A DNA stretch of 64,000 bases, taken from NCBI GenBank assembly GCA_963576735.1, contig OY755173.1, positions 17,144,873 through 17,208,872 of the forward strand, in the 5' to 3' direction. Positions 1 through 8,822 of the stretch are shown here, piece by piece. A program made the translations under genes and the position numbers. This DNA comes from Bedellia somnulentella (lineage: Eukaryota; Arthropoda; Insecta; Lepidoptera; Bedelliidae). The notes below the pieces were generated by a model, which saw only the letters and a list, made by a program, of their open reading frames with translations, had not been told where the DNA came from and made no database searches. The stretch's first letter is position 1; every line of letters begins with the position of its first letter.

Positions 1-188
1 CGATGCGGTTGGAGACCCATCACCAACAACCTTTATTTTACCATCTTTTCCCCACTCACGTTTCCAAAGTAGCTGAGGAATTTCTAATCCCTTTCCTGAG
101 CAATTTCTAATTTCTAATTCCTCAGCTCTGGCCACACCTCCTAGGGATCTATAGCCGTGAGAATATGTATGTATGTAAGTATGTATGT
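1..188 (+). repeat. SINE-like repeat family 1, truncated by the window edge
   Basis: The last ~190 bp of the repeat. It runs from the 'gatgcggttggagaccc' core, through the 'ggctgaggaatttctaattcc' zone, to 'gccgtgag' and a TATG-type microsatellite tail. At least a dozen copies or fragments of this family occur in the window. Confidence 0.8.
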
Positions 189-400
189 GTATTACAATTG
201 TATCCTAATTTTAAGTATCACAGCTGTTTGTTTTCCTTGTGTAAATAAATAAATAAATAATAGTGTCGGCCAAGAATAGCACTAACTCATTTTCCCGCAG
301 GTGCAGTAATAGGTGAGTGTTGTGATTAGTGTGGTTTGACATCCATCTACCACGTTTTATTCGCGTTCTAAAACTTGCTGAGGAATATTAATACCGAAAC
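189..400. repeat. Unassigned repeat debris with a (TAAA)n run
   Basis: Between two tail-to-tail family-1 copies lie a (TAAA)n microsatellite at about 241-261 and a diverged family-1 head ('tagtgtcggccaagaatagc', about 262-285). I see nothing coding. Confidence 0.4.
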
Positions 401-653
401 ATACATACATACACACATATCCTCACGGCTGTAAATCCCTAGAAGGGGTAGCCCGAGCTAAGGAATTAGAAATTCCTCAGCCACTTTTGGAAATGTGAGT
501 GGGGAAAAGATGGTAAAAATAAAGGTTGTTGGTGATGGGTCTCCAACCGCATCGCCCAAAAATCCCTTAATAGCCCCAATACCGTTAGTCGCCTCTTACG
601 TACACCCACCGGAAGAAATGGGGTAGTGCTATTCTAAGCCGACACTACACAGC
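401..653 (-). repeat. SINE-like repeat family 1, full-length copy
   Basis: On the minus strand it starts with the head 'gctgtgtagtgtcggctta', passes the 'aagaggcgactaacgg' and 'gatgcggttggagaccc' blocks, and ends in a (TATG)n tail at 401-420. It faces the copy at 1-188 tail to tail. Confidence 0.8.
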
Positions 654-932
654 ACTGATTTTCTGTAATATTGTATGGCTATTGCATTCTTACAATATCA
701 ATCACTGTATGAAAATTTTATTTAATACCATATCTCTAGAGCTTTAGTCGTGATGTTAAGATTGAAAAACTTATTCAAGTGTAAGTGTAGTTATGAACAA
801 AATAGCTTGTGCCGTCTCAGCATTGTCGCACCTAGCGATAAGAACGTGTTCTCGTCTATGTGTTTTATAATTAATCACGTATTATTATACATTTGTTATG
901 CATTTCATCGAAACCAAAACGTTTTTTTTTTG

Positions 933-939
933 TATATAA
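933..939 (+). promoter_or_regulatory. TATA box of the VMP90-like gene
   Basis: TATATAA lies 50 nt upstream of ATG 989. It implies a start site near 960-968 and a very short leader, as is common for insect eggshell genes. A GATAAG motif at 836-841 is a possible GATA-factor site; this is inference. Confidence 0.5.
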
Positions 940-988
940 TGTCTCGAAACCAGAGTGTTGCCATCACATCCAGCATCACAGTCTCACG

Positions 989-3238
989 ATGAAGGCATTC
1001 GTCGTGTTAGCTGCTTTAGCAGTAGCAGCCACAGCAGCTCCAAACTACGACCAGTTTGAAAATCAAGACATATTCAAGAGAGAAAGGAAGTCGCCCACAT
1101 TAGGCCATGGATCTAGTCTAGGACATGGTGTTCAAGTTGTTCCAGTACCAGTAATCACACATGACCATAGCCATGGATATGGGCATCACCAAATTGGTCA
1201 CCACGGATTGGGATTACATCACGGACACATTTATAGAGAGGATGAGGGCGCTGCAATGATGAAACCCACTGAAAGCCCAGAAATGGGAATGGAAAACAGC
1301 ATTAAATTAGCCAAGGCAGCTATTGATAACATGCAACAAACATTGAGTGAAATGGAAGATTCGACGATATCCGAACCAAAGTGGCAACATGGAAAAACCG
1401 AGGCTGACATCCATTTACATGAGAATATTCAAACGGCAAAAGCTGCTCTACAAAATGTTCAGACAAGTTTTAATGATTTGCAAGCACAAAGTCATCAACC
1501 AATGGATACCACGAAAATGAGAAGTTTGGATATAGAAACTTCACCAGATGTTGCCATTGATGATTTTGAAAAGATGTCGGAAAAACAAAAAATGGCACAA
1601 TGGAAAGAAGCTATTAAGAACATTGAACGAAATGTTGAAATCGCTGATAATATTAAAAAAAGCTTTAGGTCTATGAAGGACTCAGAAAAACCAGAAGTAT
1701 CACAGGTCAAAATAGAAGATATGAAGAGAGATGAAGAGTTAAAATCGAGCCCAAAAACCAGTACCGTTATTGCAAATAACCAGGAAATCGTAGAATCCCA
1801 AGCAAAAATGGCAATAATGAAAGAGAATGCAGAAAAACCAGAAAACAAGGACAGCCTGCCTAAAATGAATAAGCATAACATGAAACTTAAGCACGATGAA
1901 ATGGAAGTGGCAGCCTCTACTGTGAATGAACACAAATCTCAAGCCAAAATGAATGGAAAGGAACTTAAAACTGAAAGCAAATTATTGCATCACGATGAGA
2001 CAAATCAAAAAGAAGAAATGATTGGAGATAATCCAATTAAGGCCAAAAACACTGAAACTGTCGAACCTGAAAAGAAAACAAAAATGATTGAGCACCAGAA
2101 TGTGGCACCAATCTTGGTTCTTAGCAAAGCCTCTGAAGATAATGGAAGCGAACTTAAAATGCACCTGGAAAAAGACTCGACTTTAACACACGACCACAGT
2201 AACGAATTATTAAGAGAAAATACTACACCTGAGCATGTAAAACCGCATTTGGAGTCGAAAATGGATATGAAAGAAAGCCAAAACTTGATGAAATTTAATG
2301 AGAATAACAATCATATGAGACAACAAAAAAATGATGATTTACTAGAAAAGAGTGTTGTTGAAACCGATTCTTTAAAAATGACTGATTTGAATAAAAATTT
2401 GGACCACAAAACTAAATTGATGGATAAAAAGAAGGAAGACGCTGAGGTCAGTGAAACGAGGAATTCGGAACACATAGTAATGAAACATGAAAATCTTAAT
2501 GAAGATAAACCAGCTGAACATATTTCGCTAATGAAAGCATCTGAACATACCCACAATCATCAAGAAAATGTGGTGGCAATCCCAAAAGAATCCATGGCGC
2601 CTGAACTATCTGAGAAGCATCCTAAAGCAAAATTCCCTGAAATGACTAAGAATGCAATGTCAGAAATGAAAACACCTTCAGCAAAAGCCTCAATGAATGA
2701 AGAATTCCATAATAAAATGAGAGATGCTTCAGAAGCCAATTTGTTGGAAAACATGATGAAGCATCGTCAACACGAACATTCTCGAAATGCTTATGGAGCG
2801 ATTTCAGCGCCACTTTCAGCAGGTTACGGTGCTGGAGCATCTGCAGGAGGTTCTGGAGGTGCTATCGGTGTATTCCCTCACGCTAATGCTGGTGGCTGCG
2901 CCGTTCCTTTATTGTTGAGCTGTTCCCCATCGGTTGTGCACGGAACTCTAGCGCATCCAGCTAAATCTCACGGCTCATACGGTTCGTCCAGCTCTTATGG
3001 TGCTGCCGCTGCTGTCGCAGCTCCAGTGGCTCCCGCTTCCTACGGAGTTCCTCACGCACCCGCTGCCCCAGCATCCTACGGAGCCCCAAGCGACTCTCTA
3101 TACAGATCTGATCAATTCACTTTCCACAACAAACGCGACACCAGATTTGATGGCACAGCAACGAAACCAAGACGAGCTCTTCATCCCAATGGTCTACTGA
3201 GGGGAAAAGACATCTCGAAGAACTATGATCGATTGTAA
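989..3238 (+). CDS. VMP90-like vitelline membrane/eggshell protein, 749 aa
   Basis: A single-exon secreted protein. I chose ATG 989 over the upstream in-frame ATG at 893 because it starts a clear signal peptide (MKAFVVLAALAVAATAAP) and lies about 50 nt below a TATA box at 933-939. After the signal comes a His/Gly-rich stretch (about residues 35-75). Then follow roughly 550 residues of Lys/Glu/Met-rich, probably helical sequence with no cysteine. The C-terminal tail is Gly/Ala/Pro/Tyr-rich. Its only cysteines lie in the motif GGCAVPLLLSCSPSVV. The same motif recurs in the next gene (4555-5340). The size (about 85 kDa) and motif fit the 90-kDa vitelline membrane protein of silkmoths, a structural protein secreted by follicle cells and crosslinked into the inner eggshell. 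That assignment rests on recall of the family, not on an alignment. A GATAAG element at 836-841 suits a follicle-expressed gene. Confidence 0.72.
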   Translation: MKAFVVLAALAVAATAAPNYDQFENQDIFKRERKSPTLGHGSSLGHGVQVVPVPVITHDHSHGYGHHQIGHHGLGLHHGHIYREDEGAAMMKPTESPEMGMENSIKLAKAAIDNMQQTLSEMEDSTISEPKWQHGKTEADIHLHENIQTAKAALQNVQTSFNDLQAQSHQPMDTTKMRSLDIETSPDVAIDDFEKMSEKQKMAQWKEAIKNIERNVEIADNIKKSFRSMKDSEKPEVSQVKIEDMKRDEELKSSPKTSTVIANNQEIVESQAKMAIMKENAEKPENKDSLPKMNKHNMKLKHDEMEVAASTVNEHKSQAKMNGKELKTESKLLHHDETNQKEEMIGDNPIKAKNTETVEPEKKTKMIEHQNVAPILVLSKASEDNGSELKMHLEKDSTLTHDHSNELLRENTTPEHVKPHLESKMDMKESQNLMKFNENNNHMRQQKNDDLLEKSVVETDSLKMTDLNKNLDHKTKLMDKKKEDAEVSETRNSEHIVMKHENLNEDKPAEHISLMKASEHTHNHQENVVAIPKESMAPELSEKHPKAKFPEMTKNAMSEMKTPSAKASMNEEFHNKMRDASEANLLENMMKHRQHEHSRNAYGAISAPLSAGYGAGASAGGSGGAIGVFPHANAGGCAVPLLLSCSPSVVHGTLAHPAKSHGSYGSSSSYGAAAAVAAPVAPASYGVPHAPAAPASYGAPSDSLYRSDQFTFHNKRDTRFDGTATKPRRALHPNGLLRGKDISKNYDRL

Positions 3239-3328
3239 ATAATTACTAAGCAGTATTGACTGATTGACAAAACGTTCCTTTTTTATACTTTTATACTTCT
3301 TTTTATGTATTTTATGCTGGTACATCAC

Positions 3329-3334
3329 AATAAA
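3329..3334 (+). terminator. Polyadenylation signal of the VMP90-like gene
   Basis: AATAAA lies 91 nt after the TAA stop at 3236-3238, in AT-rich sequence. This is a normal 3'UTR length for such genes. Confidence 0.6.
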
Positions 3335-4480
3335 TATATAATGCATTTTAATTAAAAACGTTTTTTAATTATAATTCTCTGTGAGATATCATGAGTTTAA
3401 AATAGTTATTTCCCTTACTAAAAGCGGAAAAGTTTATTAATGATGAAAGATGCAAATATCTACCCACGGTTTATTGTTTTTTTTTATTATTATACGATAT
3501 AATAATCAAAAGAAAATAATTGTTGTTATTATCTCTTGTTATCTCTGAAAAATATAAACATCAAAATTGTTAGGTTTATCTTCAACTTTTGTTTTATTTT
3601 GTTAAAAGTTTATAAAGATGTTATTAATTTAAGGACAAGGGTTGGCTGGGTTTTGTACTAATGGAAATCATTATCGCACACCAATCACTTATTGAACAAA
3701 GGGTAACTCAAATATCATCCCCAGAAAGAGGTGAGGGTGAGGTTTATGTGGTTTATTTTTTTATGAATTTTAATGTTAATTGTGTATATTAATGTCTAGG
3801 ATAGTACATTCATTATTGTAGCACATTATTTATTTATAAAAACATACAATTTTATTTGCCGTATTTGCGTGCCTTTCGATATTGTACTATTAATTAAAAA
3901 GATATATATTTTAAAAGTTGCTTATGTTTTTTTTATCCTGAAGATCTAACTACCCTTTCAGAGATTTATAGCCGTGAGTATAAGCGTGTATGTATGTATA
4001 TCTTTATTCAAACGGATTTTGCTTTTTTCTATTGGAAGCTGTAAAAATTAAATGACAAAGTAATTAAATATTATTAAATATGTATTAATTATATAAAAAT
4101 ATTTATTAAAGTTACAAGGCTTACATTAGTGTTAGTACTCGTAAAACTAAATTAAGGAGATAAAAATACAGTTGAAAAACCATCAAATTGAAAAGGCGAG
4201 GCCCTTTTTTACTATACCTGACTTGCTTGATAGCTTGAATTAATTATTTGCTATCAAAGACAACTCACATTACCTATTTCATAAAGATGTGATAAAAAAG
4301 TAAACCTATTTACAGTTTTTTTTATTTTTCCCGAGTCATAAGACACGGAACGTTATTTAAATGTCTATACCTCTACGAGCCCCTAATAAAGATGAAAATA
4401 AGGTTTATTTTGCATACGAACACAAATCGTATTCTTTTAATAAGTAGGTAACATGTTTAGGTCATATTTCACTGACGGCA
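3335..4480. other. Intergenic spacer between the two eggshell genes
   Basis: AT-rich sequence with no supported gene. A family-1 tail fragment lies at about 3944-3998 ('gatttatagccgtgagtata' plus tgta repeats). I see no strong promoter element until the approach to 4555. Confidence 0.5.
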
Positions 4481-4554
4481 TCATTTAATATCCGGTTCGA
4501 GGTGCCAGTCTACAGTAACATGATCAATCAGATATAGGCAACCAGACAGCCATC

Positions 4555-5340
4555 ATGAAAATTATAGTGACTTTAATTATAATAAGTTTGTTGGTTGGTT
4601 TCGTACAAAATGTGCCAGTGAATACAGTTACTGTAGAAGATGAATTCGTATCACAAATAACGTGCACGTCGGAAGATGAATCTGATTGTGCCGAGATGAC
4701 TAATGCTGAGCTAAGTAAAGAAGAACCAATCCAGGCACCAGAACAAATAGCTCGAGAAGAAAACGTGGAAGTGATACCTTTACCAGATGATGTATCAGCC
4801 CCAACAGTGCCGCTTCAACCAACCGTTCCATATTCAATCCAGGAACCGAACTTCTTTTTAGACCCAGCCAATACGAAGCAATTCGCATTTTACAACCGTC
4901 TGCCTCCAGTAAGAAGATTAGCACCTGTATTCACACCGCATCTATACAGCCTCACACCAGTGAATAATGAATTAGAGAAGACGAAATACCAAGTGTATGG
5001 TAACATGAATACCCATATCCCCGTCTTTATTCAACCTCAAAGAATGTCTTACAGAAGTGAGGAAGATGACGATCGAGAATTGTTAGCTGAGCTGGAAGGA
5101 GCAGCAATGATCCACAACTTTTTACCGACTATGCCTATACCTTTGCCTCATTTCGGAAGATCAAGTTCTTATGCAAATGCCGAGGGGTCTACAATAGCAG
5201 TCTTCCCGAGAGGAGCAGGAGGTTGTTCCCAGCCGATATTGTTAAGTTGTTCTCCTAATGTGGCGCGCGGTTATTTGGAACATGCTAATTATGGGGTTAC
5301 GCCGAATATTCCACAGCAAGTAGAGAATGGAAGCTATTAA
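4555..5340 (+). CDS. VMP30-like vitelline membrane-associated protein, 261 aa
   Basis: A single-exon secreted protein of about 29 kDa. It begins with the signal peptide MKIIVTLIIISLLVGFVQN, followed by an acidic region with two cysteines (CTSEDESDC). A Pro-rich middle follows. The C-terminal block, AVFPRGAGGCSQPILLSCSP, parallels the VMP90-like protein upstream (VFPHANAGGCAVPLLLSCSP), so the two genes look like tandem relatives. Size and motif fit lepidopteran vitelline membrane-associated protein P30, a follicle-cell eggshell component. The start is supported by the signal peptide and the CATCATG context. A TATA-like TTTAATA lies at about 4484-4490. AATAAA follows at 5355-5360. Confidence 0.7.
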   Translation: MKIIVTLIIISLLVGFVQNVPVNTVTVEDEFVSQITCTSEDESDCAEMTNAELSKEEPIQAPEQIAREENVEVIPLPDDVSAPTVPLQPTVPYSIQEPNFFLDPANTKQFAFYNRLPPVRRLAPVFTPHLYSLTPVNNELEKTKYQVYGNMNTHIPVFIQPQRMSYRSEEDDDRELLAELEGAAMIHNFLPTMPIPLPHFGRSSSYANAEGSTIAVFPRGAGGCSQPILLSCSPNVARGYLEHANYGVTPNIPQQVENGSY

Positions 5341-5354
5341 AAAAAATATTTTGA

Positions 5355-5360
5355 AATAAA
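5355..5360 (+). terminator. Polyadenylation signal of the VMP30-like gene
   Basis: AATAAA lies 15 nt after the TAA stop, implying a very short 3'UTR. Confidence 0.55.
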
Positions 5361-5436
5361 TACGCATGAAAATTTAATTTTTGTTTTTCTCATAATTTAA
5401 CATACCAATTTAAATTAGTAAAAGAACTAGAATGCC

Positions 5437-5612
5437 ATATAGTGCCGGCTTCGGCTTAGAATGTCACTACCCCTTTCTACCCACTATGGGGCTTTTTATG
5501 GCTTTTAGGCGATGCGGTTGGAGATCCATCACCATACAGTTAGTCGCCTCTTACTTACACCCACCGGAAGAAATGGGGTAGTGCTTTTCTAAGCCGACAC
5601 TACACAGTTCAA
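5437..5612. repeat. Foldback of two family-1 repeat heads
   Basis: A + strand family-1 head (about 5437-5540) runs directly into a minus-strand head (about 5541-5612). Both lack the 3' half and the TATG tail. The transcript could fold back on itself. Confidence 0.7.
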
Positions 5613-5639
5613 TAAGAAGATCAATTATATAGCTCAATA

Positions 5640-5936
5640 AGAAGTTCTAATCCCGGGTTGGATCTACCCAAATTAGTATTTTCTAAAGTGATGTGTGTGG
5701 TTAATTTATCATGGTTGTCACCTTCGAGGGAAAACATCGGAACCCACATGCCTGAGTCATACTTAGTCTTGCTTGAGGCAGTGTATTCGTACAAAACGGC
5801 CATAGACCTGCCCCCTATCACGTGAGTACACGGTCATAGCAAAACGTGGGTACTCTGAACATCAGGCGATAATCTTGCGTGATGTTTAGAAGTATTAGTA
5901 CCTCTGCCAACCTCTGTGGGGATTTAGGGCGTGAAT
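5640..5936 (+). repeat. tRNA-like SINE family 2
   Basis: It opens with a box-B-like 'gttctaatcccgggt' and ends in the block 'tacctctgccaacctctgtg' followed by 'ggcgtgaa'. Related copies lie at 26150-26480, 16484-16640 and 28738-28890. Those on the minus strand end in a (TTATG)n tail. The tRNA-like head is clearest in the 26-kb copy. Confidence 0.55.
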
Positions 5937-6265
5937 TTTGAAGTTTTTTTTAGTATTTATTTATCTATATATTTAATGATAATATAGTATAGTTTTATTT
6001 GCATGGGTTAGTATATATCGAAATTCACCAGAAACGGCATGAGTGGCTATGGTATGGACTAAGTGATAAATTCGGCAGTATGCATAACGCCCGGTCATTA
6101 TGAAAAATGCCCCATATGTATATAGAGTGCGATTTAATAATAATTATTCAAATTATTAAATTGATCGGGTACATATTGCTCATTACCGTTTGGGCAGAGT
6201 AATACAGACATATTTAATTTAATGATTTAAATATTTTTGTTCATGAAAACCTCATGTGGGGATTA

Positions 6266-7214
6266 TCTATACTTATAATAAATCTGTAGAGAGGTCAATT
6301 CTGTACAAAAAAATATATTTTCAAAATAACTATCAGGTGGTGATTAGGGATCGATACTAATGCCAAAAATGCAATCAGTAAAATTTTTGTCTGTCTGTCT
6401 GTTTGTCTGTCTGTCGGTTTGTATGTGCCTTATGGAAACAAAAACTACTCGACGGATTTTAACGAAACTTGGTACAATTATTCTTCATACTCCTGGGGAG
6501 GTTATAGAATACTTTTGAACAGAGTAGTGAAGGGGAATTTTGGGAAATTTTGGGATAACGGGAGAAGTTACTCCATTTTTCAAGCTTCTGTCACGTGTGC
6601 AGCCTTAATGGATAAAGTTACATAAAAAATATGTATTACGGAAATATTCCACATAAAATTGTCTAAAAAATATCCCTGAACAGCATATGTCCATCTTTTA
6701 TGGTTGACTCACAATAACACGTGTAACTCCTGATAGCTTAGCAGTTCGGAACATTTTGATTAAATTTGTTTACTCTTACGTTTATAATACTCTCACTCAT
6801 CCTCATCCTCAAAAAGTCTACATTATTACCTATTTAATAAAAAAAGAATCATAGAAATCGAAATGGAAACACCAAACTTATTCATGAAATGAGCCATCGC
6901 GCCGTCGCACTTAAATACTGAATCATGCTATAAGGATTATTTTTGTGTAACGGTTGCGCGGGCAAAAGATAGTCGTGAGTATATTCATGATGTATGCAAA
7001 GTTTGTAACTCTGATTGTTTGTTTGCAAGGGCTTATTTTCGGATATACTAAACCGTTCATAAAAGCGCGTTCACAATCTCAAAGCTTCACTGTTCAGGAG
7101 TGCTATAAGTTGTAACCATTGTATAAATTTCACAAAGGGCGATTGAAGTGATTGAAGGAACCTCAGATATTTTCAAAAATACGCTACCCGTACGAAGCTG
7201 GCCCGATCTACTAG
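6266..7214 (+). mobile_element. Non-autonomous Helitron, complete (949 bp)
   Basis: It begins TCTATACTTATAATAAATC and ends CTAG, inserted between A (6265) and T (7215), as Helitrons do. It carries a (GTCT)n tract at about 6382-6417 and no RepHel gene. Three other near-full-length copies are in the window (16859-18043 minus, 26804-27694, 30503-31453). It ends only about 12 bp upstream of the pyrimidine tract of the exon at 7244. Confidence 0.85.
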
Positions 7215-7243
7215 TATGTAATATAATTGTATTTCTCTTACAG

Positions 7244-7632
7244 ATGTTCAAAAATGTCCGGCGGGCAAAATAATGGGAAAAGATTTCAAATGTTACATAG
7301 AGCATAAAAAAGACGTGTACGTAATGTACCCCTCGACAATATATGACAAAGTGAAATTATTAACTGAGATGGTCTACCTGCCTACTGAAGCGGATCTTTC
7401 AACTGAACGTACACCAAAAACTGTAGGAATACATATGATCAATGTTATTTTAGATGCTTATTTCAAACAATTGAATCGTCATGGCACCGCGAAGCCTCCT
7501 AGCATTTCAAACAATAATCACAAGAGGACAACGAAGTTGAAACCTTTACTTAAAAACGAGAAGAATAAGGCTACAAATCTACCTAGACAGCAAAAAGGGG
7601 CCAGGATACTTAAGAAACCTACAGTGGGGTGA
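7244..7632 (+). CDS. Unassigned coding exon with Cys motif (partial gene)
   Basis: An open frame of about 128 codons follows a good splice acceptor (ttgtatttctcttacag, ending at 7243). It begins VQKCPAGKIMGKDFKC and ends with a long Lys/Arg-rich tail and TGA at 7630-7632. A potential donor (GGG|GTGAGA) overlaps the stop, so it may instead be an internal exon. I do not recognise the family. The paired cysteines with a C-P-x-G start recall secreted insect proteins, which is only a resemblance. No first exon was found upstream; a Helitron occupies the preceding intron. It could also be a decayed exon. Confidence 0.4.
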
Positions 7633-7687
7633 GAACCTCTTACTGAAAATATATTTTCCAACTTTTGTTATCGAGTTTTGTTTTTTA

Positions 7688-8227
7688 CATACATATATAA
7701 ATCCTAAGAAGGGGTATCCCAGGCTTCTGAATTCTAAATTACTTAGCCAATTTTAAAGGTGAGTTAGAAAGATTGTTATGCAAAAGATGGTTGTTAGTGA
7801 GGTCGATATAGTATATTTCGGAATAACTTTTACCACGATGCGATGTAAAAGTCAAGCCACACCATCAAGTGCTAAGGGAAGGAACTGGAACTACACTTGA
7901 ATTTAAATTGAGACAAGTATCAGAGCCCGGTTTAAGTATTTATTTCATTCATATTTTAGTACATACATACATACATACATATACTCACGGCTATAAATTC
8001 CTAGAAGGGATAGCCAGAGCTAAGGAATTAGAAATTCCTCAGCCACATTTGGAAAGTTGAGTGGGAAAAAGATAGTAAAATAACGGTTGTTGGTGATGGG
8101 TCTCCAACCGCATCGCCCAAAAATCCCTTAATAATTCCAAATAAAGTCCTTAAATCCGCTAGTCGCCTCTTACGTACACCCACCGGAAGAAATGCGGTAT
8201 TGCTATTCTAAACCGACACTACACAGC
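7688..8227 (-). repeat. Two family-1 SINE-like copies, one decayed and one complete
   Basis: A decayed minus-strand copy (about 7688-7808) is followed by a full copy at 7961-8227. The full copy has its TATG-type tail at the left and its head at 8227. It is bounded by a 12-bp direct repeat (catattttagta, 7950-7961 and 8235-8246), evidence of retroposition. Confidence 0.75.
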
Positions 8228-8339
8228 TATTTATCATATTTTAGTATTGGTCGTAAAGCGGCTTCAGAAATCATTGATACGTCAAAAAACCCTAGACTTC
8301 ATTTTCTTTGATTTCTGAATGCACCTTCTCCTGGTATTC

Positions 8340-8410
8340 CAGCAGTTGTTTCCACGGATCTACGTGTGGCGCTCACAGCACGTTGTTTAGCAGAACATGA
8401 GTAATACTAA
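8340..8410 (-). pseudogene. Decayed partial copy of the last Kelch exon
   Basis: The stretch 'tctacgtgtggcgctcacag', 'cacgttgtttagcagaacatg' parallels, with gaps, 'cccacgtgtggcgcgcgcag' and 'cacgttgttcagcgcgcgcatg' of the true terminal exon at 8823-8980. It cannot be read through and lies beyond the stop of the functional gene. Confidence 0.45.
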
Positions 8411-8429
8411 TAGTAGAGGAATGATCTAC

Positions 8430-8435
8430 TTTATT
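8430..8435 (-). terminator. Candidate polyadenylation signal of the Kelch gene
   Basis: TTTATT on the + strand (AATAAA on the minus strand) lies about 390 nt after the stop at 8823-8825. It is plausible but unproven. The intervening 3'UTR holds a short duplicated 'agatttcaagatggttgc' (about 8655 and 8743) and a repeat fragment around 8690-8730. Confidence 0.3.
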
Positions 8436-8822
8436 TACAAAAACAAAATATATTTCACAATTCAATTCTATACTTGAAACCTCATTACAGAAATGGACGG
8501 ATAAGACGTATTGCTCGATTCATCTACCGATATCGAATATAAGTAGCTAAAAAGAGCATTGGAATAGTCATAAATCCCACCGTCAGAAAACTTTTGTCGT
8601 TAAATAATAATATCCAGCGTAAAACGATTCCATTCCAAAGTTATCCTTGGATAGAGATTTCAAGATGGTTGCTGTAGACTGTGTTCCTCTTTTTAATCGA
8701 CTTTAAAAAAGGAGGTGGTCATCAATTCACCGAACTATGGCAGAGATTTCAAGATGGTTGCCGTGTAGCTCTATCTTTCTGAATGCTCGAGGCTCCGCGG
8801 CGAGGGTAGTTTCTGCACAGTA

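Noticed and set aside
1495..2840. Several minus-strand frames of 60-146 codons inside the VMP90-like gene
   Set aside because: They are complements of the Lys/Glu/Met-rich coding region, giving Phe/Ser/Ile-rich nonsense; no start or splice support.
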